A stretch of 64,000 bases of DNA from Alphaproteobacteria bacterium (GTDB taxonomy: Bacteria > Pseudomonadota > Alphaproteobacteria > Caulobacterales > Maricaulaceae), in NCBI GenBank assembly GCA_016124675.1, contig WGNG01000004.1, positions 62,001 through 126,000 of the forward strand. The letters are read 5' to 3'. How positions within the stretch are numbered: the first letter of the stretch is position 1; the number at the start of each line of letters is the position of its first letter. Below are positions 28,000 through 36,008 of the stretch, piece by piece. The translations under genes and the position numbers were made by a program. The notes under the pieces were generated by a model. It worked only from the letters and a program-made list of their open reading frames with translations. It was not told the DNA's origin and made no database searches.

Positions 28000-28302
28000 A
28001 TGCAGTCTCGCAGTCCCTTGTTCGCCGATTTCGCCAACCTGATGACGGACGCGTTCAGCGCCGCTCAGGCCGCCGGAGAAGAGGCGCGCGCGGTGTTCCG
28101 CGCCCAGGCCGAACGCATGGCGTCCGAGCTGGATCTGGTCAGCCGTGACGAGGTGGAGAGCCTTCGCGCCCAGGCCGACGCCGCGCAGGCTGAAATCGAA
28201 TCACTCAAGGCCCGTCTGGCGGCGCTGGAAGCCGCCGCATCGCCCAAAGCCGCCGCCGCCAAACCGGCAGCCAAATCGACTGCGGCAAAAAAGCCAAAGT
28301 AA
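28000..28302 (+). CDS. ubiK: UbiK-type accessory factor (BMFP)
   Basis: A 100-residue protein beginning MQSRSPLFADFANLMTDAFSAAQAAGEEARAVFRAQAERM, then a coiled coil (EVESLRAQADAAQAEIESLKARLAALE) and a Lys/Ala-rich tail. This is the BMFP/UbiK family, which in E. coli supports aerobic ubiquinone synthesis by helping the lipid-binding factor UbiJ. The start is the ATG at 28000, following GCAGGTGG. It is divergent from lgt. The Ala/Lys tail resembles histone-like tails but is common in this family. Confidence 0.88.
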   Translation: MQSRSPLFADFANLMTDAFSAAQAAGEEARAVFRAQAERMASELDLVSRDEVESLRAQADAAQAEIESLKARLAALEAAASPKAAAAKPAAKSTAAKKPK

Positions 28303-28423
28303 ACAAGCACCTTGCAGCAAGGCTCCAATGCGCTGTTGCGCGCGTGTCCAGCGGCGGCTTACCGTCCCGACATGCGCTGACCCCTGCGTTCTGAGTCGCG
28401 CGCTGCAAGGGGAGAGGACCGGC

Positions 28424-28921
28424 ATGGATCTCAATACCCAGGAAGTCTCGGGCGTGTACGATCCGCTCGAATCCATCGAACAGGCCGTTGTGGCCGAACA
28501 ATATCCTTATGAGCGCGACGAGCTTGAGCTGCACATGGCCGTGCCAGGGGCCTGGCGCGACCACCAGATCTGGTTTGCATACCGCCCCGAGCTTGACGTC
28601 ATCCACATCTGCGCCAGCCTGGAGCTGAAGGCGCCCGATAACCGGCTGCGCGACGTCTGCGAGCTGATCACGCGGCTCAATGAGCGGCTGTGGATCGGGC
28701 ATTTCGACGTCTGGAGCGATGACGGCTCGATCGTCTTCCGCCATGCCCTGACGCTGCCCGAAATCGACCGGGTGTCGGAGGCGCAGGCAGCGGCGCTGAT
28801 CGTCGCCGCCAAGGAGGCTGGCGAGCGTCTGTATCCGGCGTTCCACTATCTCTTGTGGAGCGGAAAAACCCCCGCCGAAGCGGTGGCGGCGGCGATGTTT
28901 GATACGGTCGGGGAAGCCTGA
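28424..28921 (+). CDS. YbjN domain protein
   Basis: A 165-residue cytoplasmic protein matching the YbjN family (type III secretion chaperone-like fold): DPLESIEQAVVAEQYPYERDELELHMAVPG, ICASLELKAPDNRLRDVCELITRLNERLWIGHFD and LIVAAKEAGERLYPAFHYLLWSGKTPAEA. Its molecular role is not established; E. coli YbjN affects motility and stress traits. The start at 28424 has AAGGGGAGAGG upstream. It is six bases before proC and probably cotranscribed, an order common in alphaproteobacteria. Confidence 0.9.
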   Translation: MDLNTQEVSGVYDPLESIEQAVVAEQYPYERDELELHMAVPGAWRDHQIWFAYRPELDVIHICASLELKAPDNRLRDVCELITRLNERLWIGHFDVWSDDGSIVFRHALTLPEIDRVSEAQAAALIVAAKEAGERLYPAFHYLLWSGKTPAEAVAAAMFDTVGEA

Positions 28922-28927
28922 ACCGAC

Positions 28928-29767
28928 ATGACGGGACACACAGGTCTGATCGCGCTGCTCGGGGCCGGGCGCATGGGCGCGGCGCTGGCGGCGGGGTGGC
29001 TCAAGGCATCCCGCAACCGGGTCGATCCGGCGCGGATCGTGTTCATTGATCCGCGGCTGAGCGAAGCGGCCCGGGCGCTGGCGGAGGCCAATGGCGTGCG
29101 TTGCGAGGCGGCGCTGACGCCGGCGCTGGCGGGCGAGGTCAGCGATCTTGTGGTCGCGGTGAAGCCGGCGATCGTCTCCAAGGTGCTGGCGCCGCTGAAC
29201 GATTCTTTGCCTGCGGACGCGCTGGTGGTGTCGATCGCCGCCGGGGTTCCGCTGCGCACGCTGGGCCGGGCGCTGCCGGGCCGCCCCGCCGTGCGCGCCA
29301 TGCCCAACACGCCCGGGGCCATCGGCAAGGGCGTGTCGGTCTGCGTGGCCAACGAGGCGGCGGACGGCGCGGACCAGCGCGCGCGCGCCGAGCGGCTCCT
29401 CAAACCGGCCGGGCCGGTGGAATGGGTCGAGGATGAGCGCCTGATGGACGTGGTCACGGCCGTGTCCGGCTCGGGCCCCGCCTATGTTTTCCTGTTCTGC
29501 GAGGCGCTGGCCGCCGCGGCCGAGGCAGAAGGCCTGCCGCGCGAGCTGGCCAAGACGCTGGCGGTGCGCACGGTGGCGGGCTCGGGCGCGCTGCTGACCA
29601 GCGGCCAGGGCGACGCCAGCGAGCTGCGCCGCATGGTGACCTCGCCGGGCGGGACCACCCAGGCCGGCCTCGACGCCCTGATGGGCGGAAGCGGGCTGCC
29701 TGGCCTGGTGCGCAATGCGGTGGCCGCAGCGGCCAGGCGCTCGCGTCAGCTGGGGTCGGACAGCTAA
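28928..29767 (+). CDS. proC: Pyrroline-5-carboxylate reductase
   Basis: Reduces pyrroline-5-carboxylate to proline with NAD(P)H. The Rossmann motif is ALLGAGRMGAALAAGWL; VVAVKPAIV, RAMPNTPGAIGKGVSV, and the C-terminal signature SGSGPAYVFLFCEALAAAAEAEGLP with TSPGGTTQAGLDAL are all present. At 279 residues it has normal length. It lies directly after the ybjN gene and 50 bases before the methyltransferase gene. Confidence 0.96.
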   Translation: MTGHTGLIALLGAGRMGAALAAGWLKASRNRVDPARIVFIDPRLSEAARALAEANGVRCEAALTPALAGEVSDLVVAVKPAIVSKVLAPLNDSLPADALVVSIAAGVPLRTLGRALPGRPAVRAMPNTPGAIGKGVSVCVANEAADGADQRARAERLLKPAGPVEWVEDERLMDVVTAVSGSGPAYVFLFCEALAAAAEAEGLPRELAKTLAVRTVAGSGALLTSGQGDASELRRMVTSPGGTTQAGLDALMGGSGLPGLVRNAVAAAARRSRQLGSDS

Positions 29768-29817
29768 AGCGGGCGCCGCGCCACACCGCCGCGCTTCGCG
29801 CAGACGCGCAACGCGCT

Positions 29818-30993
29818 ATGCTGGCGATCATGGCGGCTGATTCCCGATACGGATTCTATGAGTTCTTCTGCGGCGGCGGCATGGCGCGGCTGGGGCTGGG
29901 GCGTCATTGGCGGTGTGATTTCGCCAATGACATCCATCCGGCCAAGATCGCGGCCTACTCTGAAAACTTCGGCTCGGACGTGCTGCGCCCCGGCGATGTG
30001 GGCGAGGTGGCGCCGGGCGAACTGCCAGGCTGCGCCGATCTGGCGTGGGCGAGCTTTCCCTGTCAGGATTTGTCGCTGGCCGGCCCTCGCGGCGGTCTGA
30101 AGGCGGCGCGCTCGGGCGTGTTCTACGGTTTCTGGCGCCTGATCGAGGCGCTGCAGAGCGAGGGCCGTGCGCCGCGCCTGATCGGGCTGGAGAATGTGCC
30201 GGGCCTTCTGACGTGCTCCGGCGGCGCCGACTTCACAGCGCTGTGCGAGGCGCTGGATGCGGGCGGCTACCGCTTCGGGGCGGTGGAGATCGATGCGCGC
30301 TGGTTCACGCCGCAATCGCGTCCGCGCCTGTTCGTGCTGGCGCTGCGCAAGGACATCCCGATCCCCGCCGATCTGGCGCTCGGCGCCGAGCCGGACCATT
30401 TCTCACCCTTCCATACCGGCGCGATCAGCCGGGCGGCGGCGCGCCTGCCCGACCGGCTCAAGGCGAGCTGGGTGTGGTGGGCGCTGCCCGTGCCGCCGCG
30501 TCCCAACGAGTCGTTGATCCATGTGCTGGAGCCCGCGCGCGCCGCGCCCTGGCACAGCCCGGAAGAGACCAGGCGCCTCATCGCCATGATGAGCGCGCCG
30601 TCGCGCGCGCGCCTGGCGCAGGCACGCAAGGAGGCTGAACCGTCCGCCGGGGCGCTGTACCGGCGCATGCGGGTAGAGAACGGCGTCAAGGTCCAGCGCG
30701 CCGAGGTGCGCTTTGACGGGCTGGCGGGGTGCCTGCGCACGCCCGGCGGCGGGTCGTCGCGCCAGTTTGTCGTCTGGGTGCAGGGCGGCAAGGTGCGCAC
30801 CCGGCCCATGACCGCGCGCGAGTATGCCCGCTTGATGGGGCTGCCTGAAGATTACAGACTGCCCGAGCGCAACAGCGCCGCGCTGCATCTGGCCGGCGAC
30901 GGCGTGTCGGTGGACGCCGTGGCGTTTCTGCGCGAAAGCCTGTTCGAGCCGGTGCTGGAGCACGCCCGCATCGCGGCGCTGGCGGCGGAGTAG
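29818..30993 (+). CDS. DNA (cytosine-5) methyltransferase
   Basis: Methylates cytosine C5 in DNA using SAM. Motif I is FYEFFCGGGMARLGLG, motif IV ASFPCQDLSLAG with the catalytic Cys82, motif VI GLENVPGLL, motif VIII PQSRPRLF, and the C-terminal motifs RPMTAREYARLMGLPEDY and GDGVSVDAV. The target sequence cannot be read from the protein. There is no adjacent restriction endonuclease; four bases downstream is a FAD monooxygenase gene, then vsr. The start could also be the ATG at 29830. It is likely an orphan or Dcm-like enzyme. Confidence 0.93.
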   Translation: MLAIMAADSRYGFYEFFCGGGMARLGLGRHWRCDFANDIHPAKIAAYSENFGSDVLRPGDVGEVAPGELPGCADLAWASFPCQDLSLAGPRGGLKAARSGVFYGFWRLIEALQSEGRAPRLIGLENVPGLLTCSGGADFTALCEALDAGGYRFGAVEIDARWFTPQSRPRLFVLALRKDIPIPADLALGAEPDHFSPFHTGAISRAAARLPDRLKASWVWWALPVPPRPNESLIHVLEPARAAPWHSPEETRRLIAMMSAPSRARLAQARKEAEPSAGALYRRMRVENGVKVQRAEVRFDGLAGCLRTPGGGSSRQFVVWVQGGKVRTRPMTAREYARLMGLPEDYRLPERNSAALHLAGDGVSVDAVAFLRESLFEPVLEHARIAALAAE

Positions 30994-30997
30994 GGCG

Positions 30998-32179
30998 GTG
31001 CGCGCGGCGGTGGTCGGCAGCGGCATAGCCGGGCTCGCCAGCGCCGCCCATCTCGCCCGCGCGGGCCATCAGGTCACGATTTTCGAGCGCTTCGACGCGC
31101 CCCGCCCCGTGGGCGCGGGCCTGCTTCTGCAGCCCAGCGGGCTGATGGCGCTGGACGGGCTGGGTTTGCGGGCAGCCGCCATGGACCGGGGCGCGCGGGT
31201 CAGCCGGCTGATCGGGCGCAATGCGCGCGGGCGTACGGTGCTCGACCTGCGCTACAGTGATGCCCGCAAGAGCGATTACGGCGTCGGCATCCATCGCGCC
31301 AGCCTGTTCAATCTCCTGCTGGATGCGGCGCGGGAGGCGGGCGCGCACTGGCGAACGGGATCGGAAGTTTTTGATATCTCAGGGCCAGACACCGATACGC
31401 CCTGCCTTCACCTGGCCGATGGCGAGACCACGGCGCCGTTTGATCTTGTTCTCATATGCGACGGCGCCCATTCGCGCCTGCGCCGCGTCGTCTGCCCGCG
31501 AGCGCGAGAGCGTGTCTTCCCCTGGGGGGCATTCTGGGCGATCCGGCCGGACCCGGATGGCGCGCGCGAGGGCGAGCTTGAGCAGGTCTATGACGGCTGC
31601 CGCATCATGATCGGGCTCCTGCCCGTGGGCGACAATCCGGCTGACCCGCAGGGGCGCCCCGGGGTGAGCGTGTTCTGGTCAGTGCGCGGTACGCAGCGCG
31701 ACGCGGTCCTGGCCGCCGGCGATGACGCCTTCCGCACCGGGTTCGCCCGCTACTGGCCGCGCGCCAGGTTGGCGGTGGGCGAGGCGGGGCTGGGCGATTT
31801 CGCCTACGCCTCCTATCAGGACACGCTGTGCCCGGACTGGCGCCGGGGCCGGATCATGCTGCTGGGCGATGCCGCCCATGCCATGAGCCCTCAGCTCGGC
31901 CAGGGAGCCAATCTGGCGCTGTGCGACGCGGCGGCGCTGGCCGCAGCGATGGCGGACCATGGGCCGGTGCAGCATGCCCTCAAAGCCGCCGAACGCGCGC
32001 GGCGGCCCGCCACGACCTATTATGGCCTGATGAGCCGCGCACTGACGCCGGTCTTCCAGTCGTCGTCCCGGCTTCTGGGCTGGGCGCGCGATATCGTGTT
32101 CAACCTGTCCTCCCGCCTGCCTGGCTTGCGTCACTGGATGGGCTGGACGCTGACGGGGCGCGGGCGGATGCCGTGGTGA
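30998..32179 (+). CDS. FAD-dependent aromatic-ring-type monooxygenase
   Basis: A 393-residue group A flavoprotein monooxygenase. The FAD motif VVGSGIAGLASAAHLARAG is at the very N-terminus (GTG start), followed by GIHRASLFNLLLDAA, DLVLICDGAHSRLR (DG motif) and the late FAD motif IMLLGDAAHAMSPQLGQGANLAL. Such enzymes hydroxylate phenols, ubiquinone precursors or other planar rings; the substrate is unknown. It is tightly packed between the cytosine methyltransferase and vsr (four-base gap before, overlap after), which is an unusual place. Confidence 0.9.
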   Translation: MRAAVVGSGIAGLASAAHLARAGHQVTIFERFDAPRPVGAGLLLQPSGLMALDGLGLRAAAMDRGARVSRLIGRNARGRTVLDLRYSDARKSDYGVGIHRASLFNLLLDAAREAGAHWRTGSEVFDISGPDTDTPCLHLADGETTAPFDLVLICDGAHSRLRRVVCPRARERVFPWGAFWAIRPDPDGAREGELEQVYDGCRIMIGLLPVGDNPADPQGRPGVSVFWSVRGTQRDAVLAAGDDAFRTGFARYWPRARLAVGEAGLGDFAYASYQDTLCPDWRRGRIMLLGDAAHAMSPQLGQGANLALCDAAALAAAMADHGPVQHALKAAERARRPATTYYGLMSRALTPVFQSSSRLLGWARDIVFNLSSRLPGLRHWMGWTLTGRGRMPW

Positions 32180-32619
32180 CAGGCAGCGACGTCTTCACGC
32201 CCATGCAGCGCTCGGCGGTGATGGCGGCGGTCAAGGGGCGTGGCACCAGGCCGGAGATGATCGTGCGCCGGCTCGCCCACGCTTTGGGCTATCGCTACCG
32301 CCTGCACCGCAAGGATTTGCCCGGCCATCCTGATCTGGTGTTTGCCGGACGCGGGGCCGTGATCTTCGTGCATGGCTGTTTCTGGCATGGCCATGATTGC
32401 CCGCGCGGCGCCCGCCAGCCCAAACAGAACGCCGCGTTCTGGACGGCCAAGATCGCCCGCAACCGGGCGCGCGACGCCGCCAGCGAGGCGGCGCTGGCGC
32501 AGGCGGGCTGGCGCGTCCTGACGGTGTGGGAGTGCCAGATGAAGGACACAGGCGCGCTGGCCGGGCGGCTCAAAGCGTTTCTGGGTCCGTCTGGCGGGTC
32601 ATCAGCGCGGCGCGTTTGA
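32176..32619 (+). CDS. vsr: Very short patch repair endonuclease
   Basis: Nicks DNA next to T:G mismatches that arise from deamination of 5-methylcytosine. The 147-residue protein has FTPMQRSAVMAAVKGRGTRPEMIVRRLAHALGYRYRLH, the catalytic Asp in PGHPDLVF, IFVHGCFWHGHDCPRG (zinc and metal-site residues) and the late VLTVWECQMKD. A GTG start (32176, or 32173) overlaps the monooxygenase stop. It serves the methyltransferase two genes upstream. Confidence 0.95.
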   Translation: MTGSDVFTPMQRSAVMAAVKGRGTRPEMIVRRLAHALGYRYRLHRKDLPGHPDLVFAGRGAVIFVHGCFWHGHDCPRGARQPKQNAAFWTAKIARNRARDAASEAALAQAGWRVLTVWECQMKDTGALAGRLKAFLGPSGGSSARRV

Positions 32620-32682
32620 CGCCTGAGCCCAGCCGGTCTAAAGCCCGCCATCCCTTGATCCTGCAGCAGGCTGCGTCCCGCA

Positions 32683-34029
32683 ATGACCGTCAAAGTCCGC
32701 TTCGCCCCGAGCCCGACCGGGCGCATCCATGTGGGCAATGTGCGTACCGCGCTGATGAACGTCTTGTTTGCGCGCGGGCAGGGCGGGCAGGTGCTCCTGC
32801 GCATCGATGATACCGATCTGGAGCGCTCCACGGCCGAGTATGAGCAGGGCATCAAGGACGATCTGACCTGGCTGGGCCTGCACTGGGACGAGACGTTCAA
32901 CCAGTCGCATCACTTTGACCGCTATGAAGCGGCCAAGGCGCGCCTGGTCGAGGCGGGCTATCTCTATCCTTGCTACGAGACCGAGGAGGAGATCGACCGC
33001 AAGCGCAAGATCCAGCGCGCGCAAGGCAAGCCGCCGGTCTATGACCGCGCCGCGCTGAACCTCACCGACGCCGACCGCGCCGCGCTGGAAGCCGAGGGGC
33101 GCAAACCGCACTGGCGCTTCAAGCTGTCGGGCGGGCGCATCGAATGGACCGATCTGGTGCGCGGACCGAGCCATATCGAAACCAGCTCGGTATCCGATCC
33201 GGTCCTGATCCGCGCCGATGGCAGCTATCTCTACACCCTGCCCAGCGTGGTGGATGATCTTGAGGCGGGCATCACCCACATCATCCGCGGCGAGGACCAC
33301 GTCACCAATTCGGCCGCCCAGATCGAGATTTTCGAGGCGCTGGGCGGCAAAGGCGCCTCTCCGCGGCTCGGCCATCATCCGCTGCTGATGGGCAAGGACG
33401 GGGAGAAGCTCTCCAAGCGCATCGGCTCGCTGTCGGTCAAGGGCCTGCGCGAGGAGGAAGACATCGAGCCGATGGCGGTTCTGTCCCTGCTGGCCAAGCT
33501 CGGCACCTCCGACCCGGTGGAGGCGCGCAGCTCGCTGGAAGCGCTGGCGTCCGACTTTGATCTCGGCAAGCTGTCGCGCACGCCCGCGCGCTTTGACCCG
33601 GCTGACCTTGAGCGCCTGAACGCCAAGCTGGTTCACGAGATGACCTATCCGGATGTGAAGGACCGGCTCGCCGCCCTCAACGCCGATAGCGGCGAGGCGT
33701 TCTGGAACGCCGTGCGCGACAATCTGGTGCGCGTGCGCGATGTCGCCGAATGGCGCCAGCTCATCGACGGCCCGGTCACCCCGGTGATCGAGGATGCAGG
33801 CTTCGCCAAGGCCGCCGCCGACCTGCTCCCCGAGGGTCCGCTGGATGCGACCAGCTGGAGCGCTTGGACCGGCGCGGTGAAGGACGCCACCGGGCGCAAG
33901 GGCAAGGATCTCTTCATGCCCCTGCGACTGGCGCTGACCGGCCAGCCGCGCGGGCCGGAAATGGCGGTGCTGCTGCCCCTGATCGGCGCCGACACGGCGC
34001 GGGCGCGGCTGCTGGGTCAGGCGCGATAG
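32683..34029 (+). CDS. gltX: Glutamyl-tRNA synthetase
   Basis: Charges tRNA-Glu (and possibly tRNA-Gln in organisms with GatCAB) with glutamate. The class I HIGH-like motif is SPTGRIHVGNVRTAL and the KMSKS-like motif is GEKLSKRIGS. At 448 residues it is of the shorter alphaproteobacterial type. The LRIDDTDLERS block and RGEDHVTNSAAQIEIFEALG are typical. Many alphaproteobacteria carry two gltX genes, so this may be one of a pair. Confidence 0.95.
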   Translation: MTVKVRFAPSPTGRIHVGNVRTALMNVLFARGQGGQVLLRIDDTDLERSTAEYEQGIKDDLTWLGLHWDETFNQSHHFDRYEAAKARLVEAGYLYPCYETEEEIDRKRKIQRAQGKPPVYDRAALNLTDADRAALEAEGRKPHWRFKLSGGRIEWTDLVRGPSHIETSSVSDPVLIRADGSYLYTLPSVVDDLEAGITHIIRGEDHVTNSAAQIEIFEALGGKGASPRLGHHPLLMGKDGEKLSKRIGSLSVKGLREEEDIEPMAVLSLLAKLGTSDPVEARSSLEALASDFDLGKLSRTPARFDPADLERLNAKLVHEMTYPDVKDRLAALNADSGEAFWNAVRDNLVRVRDVAEWRQLIDGPVTPVIEDAGFAKAAADLLPEGPLDATSWSAWTGAVKDATGRKGKDLFMPLRLALTGQPRGPEMAVLLPLIGADTARARLLGQAR

Positions 34030-34039
34030 GCCACCCTCG

Positions 34040-34576
34040 CTAACCGCCGCGTGGCCGCCACAGCACCAGCGTGTCGTGATCGCCGAGCCTGGCGGTCTGC
34101 GTATCGCGATAGCCGAGCTTGCGCGCGACATTGAGTGAGGCGGCATTGCCCGGATCGATCAGGCAGCATGTGCGCTCGGCGGTGAGCGTCGCATCCGCCC
34201 AGTCCAGAACGGCGCGCATGGCTTCGGTGGCGTAGCCGCGCCCGTGCACGGAGGGGCTGAGCACCCAGCCGGCTTCCGGCACGCCAGTGATATCCACGCT
34301 GAGATCACGCTTGAAATCAGCCAGACCGACCTGGCCCGCGAAGTCGCCGGTTTCGCGCTCCTCCAGCGTCCAGTAGCCATAGCCCAGGAGCGCCCACAGC
34401 CCCGGAAAGCGCAGCATGCGCCCCCAGCTTTCTGATGGCGTAGACACGCGACCGCCGATATGGCGCACCACGCGTTCGTCGCCCCATAGCGCGGCGCACG
34501 CTTCAAAATCCTCCGCGCGGGTTTCGCGCAAGGTGAGGCGGGGCGTGTGAAGCACGGGGGTGAGCGGGAGGCTCAA
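34040..34576 (-). CDS. GNAT family N-acetyltransferase (RimJ/RimL type)
   Basis: A 178-residue acetyltransferase of the Acetyltransf_3 subgroup: HTPRLTLRETRAEDFEACAALWGDERVVRHIGGRV, then VGLADFKRDLSVD, and the acetyl-CoA loop VHGRGYATEAMRAVLDWAD with CCLIDPGNAASLNVARKLGY. It probably acetylates an amino group on a protein N-terminus or small molecule. It converges with gltX, ten bases between stops. Confidence 0.92.
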   Translation of the reverse strand: MSLPLTPVLHTPRLTLRETRAEDFEACAALWGDERVVRHIGGRVSTPSESWGRMLRFPGLWALLGYGYWTLEERETGDFAGQVGLADFKRDLSVDITGVPEAGWVLSPSVHGRGYATEAMRAVLDWADATLTAERTCCLIDPGNAASLNVARKLGYRDTQTARLGDHDTLVLWRPRGG

Positions 34577-34583
34577 GGCAGGC

Positions 34584-35033
34584 TCACTCGGACGGTGCAG
34601 GCAGAGCCGGGATCAGCACCACGTTGAAATCGCCCCATTCGCCGTCAATGCGGGCATTGGCCAGGGTGCGGTAATCGGGATCCTCCCAGAAATCGCGCGC
34701 CGACTGCATGTCCGGCCAGCGGCTGAGCACGATGGACTGAAAGCCGGTCTCGCCCTCCAGCGTCTCGACCTCGCCGGTGACTGCCATATAGCGGCCGCCA
34801 TGGCGCTCATACAGCGCAGGGAGGCCGGGCATATAGCCGGAGAAGAAGGCCGGGCGGTCATGGACCGTGCCCATCACGATCATGTAGGCGCCGTCCGGCA
34901 GCGGCGCGGCGGGTTCGGCCGCCGAGGCGGAGGAGGCGCCGGCGAACACATGGCCCTTGCCCAGCACCAGCCCCAGCGCCAGGCCGGCCACGCCGGCCCC
35001 GGCGGCGATCATAACGCTTCGCATCACGCTCAT
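34584..35033 (-). CDS. DUF1330 domain protein with N-terminal membrane leader
   Basis: A 149-residue protein. The leader MSVMRSVMIAAGAGVAGLALGLVLGKG is a signal or anchor segment, followed by a DUF1330 (dimeric ferredoxin-like) domain: GAYMIVMGTVHDRPAFFSGYMPGLPALYERHGGRYMAVTGE and VLSRWPDMQSARDFWEDPDYRTLANAR. Exported DUF1330 proteins are less usual. Start 35033 has GAGGGA upstream. It is divergent from the DUF1838-like gene across an 18-bp perfect palindrome, so the two are likely co-regulated. Confidence 0.85.
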   Translation of the reverse strand: MSVMRSVMIAAGAGVAGLALGLVLGKGHVFAGASSASAAEPAAPLPDGAYMIVMGTVHDRPAFFSGYMPGLPALYERHGGRYMAVTGEVETLEGETGFQSIVLSRWPDMQSARDFWEDPDYRTLANARIDGEWGDFNVVLIPALPAPSE

Positions 35034-35089
35034 GGCACACTTGCTCCCTCTGTCTGGTCCGGCGACCATGCCCCGGAGAGGGGGCTGCT

Positions 35090-35107
35090 GAAAAGATATA
35101 TCTTTTC
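35090..35107. promoter_or_regulatory. 18-bp perfect palindrome in a divergent intergenic region
   Basis: GAAAAGATATATCTTTTC is a perfect palindrome, AT-rich in a GC-rich background, between the divergent DUF1330 and DUF1838-like genes. It is placed 57 bases from one start and 93 from the other, a typical operator position for a dimeric repressor. A second short palindrome, TGTCCGGACA, lies at 35139-35148. No regulator gene is adjacent. Confidence 0.65.
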
Positions 35108-35199
35108 CATTCCCTCTTGCGCCGGTCTTGCTATCCTTGTCCGGACACGTGGCGGGACTCAAGGCGCTCGCGGCACACCGCAGGGAGGCATTGCGCATC

Positions 35200-36003
35200 A
35201 TGGTTATCAGACTGCTTGCGACGTTCGGCCTGATGGCCGTTGCGCTGAGCTGGAGTGCGGCGGCGTCAGCCGAGGAGACCGGCGAGTTCAAGCAGGAGAT
35301 TTTCGATACCTGGATCGAGGCGCGCGCAGGCACCGGCGCGCCGGTTTACTGGTATTCCACCGGCACGGTGCGCGCCTATCCGTCCGGCGAGCTTCTGTAC
35401 ACGATGGAAGGGTTTGATACGGCGGTGGCCTACCGGCCCGAGGGGCGCGGCGCCCCCATCGCCCACCAATATGGCCGCAAGATATTCATCTATCGCGACC
35501 CGGCCACCGGCGAGGTGGCGCGCGAGGCGGGCGGCATGGTCATCGACCCCATCGCCTATCCGTACCAGTTCATCGAGTATCGCCTGGAGGAGGGCGACGT
35601 CATCGCCGTGGTCGAACAGGGCTCGGGCGGGCGCATCCAGTCCATCGAGGCCGAGCCGATGAGCTGGCGGCGCCTCGGCGACACCTACATCTTCACCGCG
35701 CCGCTATTTCTCGACTTTGCGATCCCGGGGACCGACCGGCGGATCGAGGCGTGGGAGAATTATGACTTCTTCATCCAGCCCGAAGGCGTGGAGCGGCGCC
35801 ACCAGCTGAGCTGGGCGCGCATTGGCCGCATGCCGCCCTGGGCGGGCGGGCAGATGGCGGTGCTGCATCTCGTCAACTGGCGGGTGGACACCTATGAGGA
35901 GCTGCCCGCTTCCATTCGTGAGTATGTCGAGGCCGAAGCGCCGCTCTGGCTGTCGCCGCCGGCTGATCTCGCCGCCATACGCGCGCTGCAAGAAAGGGAG
36001 TGA
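35200..36003 (+). CDS. Exported DUF1838-like protein
   Basis: A 267-residue protein with a signal peptide (MVIRLLATFGLMAVALSWSAAASA). The mature part is beta-rich and rich in aromatic residues: GAPVYWYSTGTVRAYPSGELLYTMEGFDTAVAYRPE, GGMVIDPIAYPYQFIEYRLEEG, and WENYDFFIQPEGVERRHQLSWARIG. This resembles the DUF1838 family; I am moderately sure. Function is unknown. Start 35200 has GGGAGG upstream. It is the first gene of the amidohydrolase-type cluster, six bases before nitrilase homologue 1. Confidence 0.75.
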   Translation: MVIRLLATFGLMAVALSWSAAASAEETGEFKQEIFDTWIEARAGTGAPVYWYSTGTVRAYPSGELLYTMEGFDTAVAYRPEGRGAPIAHQYGRKIFIYRDPATGEVAREAGGMVIDPIAYPYQFIEYRLEEGDVIAVVEQGSGGRIQSIEAEPMSWRRLGDTYIFTAPLFLDFAIPGTDRRIEAWENYDFFIQPEGVERRHQLSWARIGRMPPWAGGQMAVLHLVNWRVDTYEELPASIREYVEAEAPLWLSPPADLAAIRALQERE

Positions 36004-36008
36004 CCGCC

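Noticed and set aside
24863-28042. 1059-residue plus-strand ORF
   Set aside because: It runs antisense through the SDR, midA and lgt genes, which have clear family motifs. Its low-complexity Gly/Ala/His/Arg composition is typical of a GC-rich shadow frame.
29818-32619. Restriction-modification system
   Set aside because: The methyltransferase is accompanied by Vsr, not by a restriction endonuclease; no endonuclease motif was found in the neighbours.
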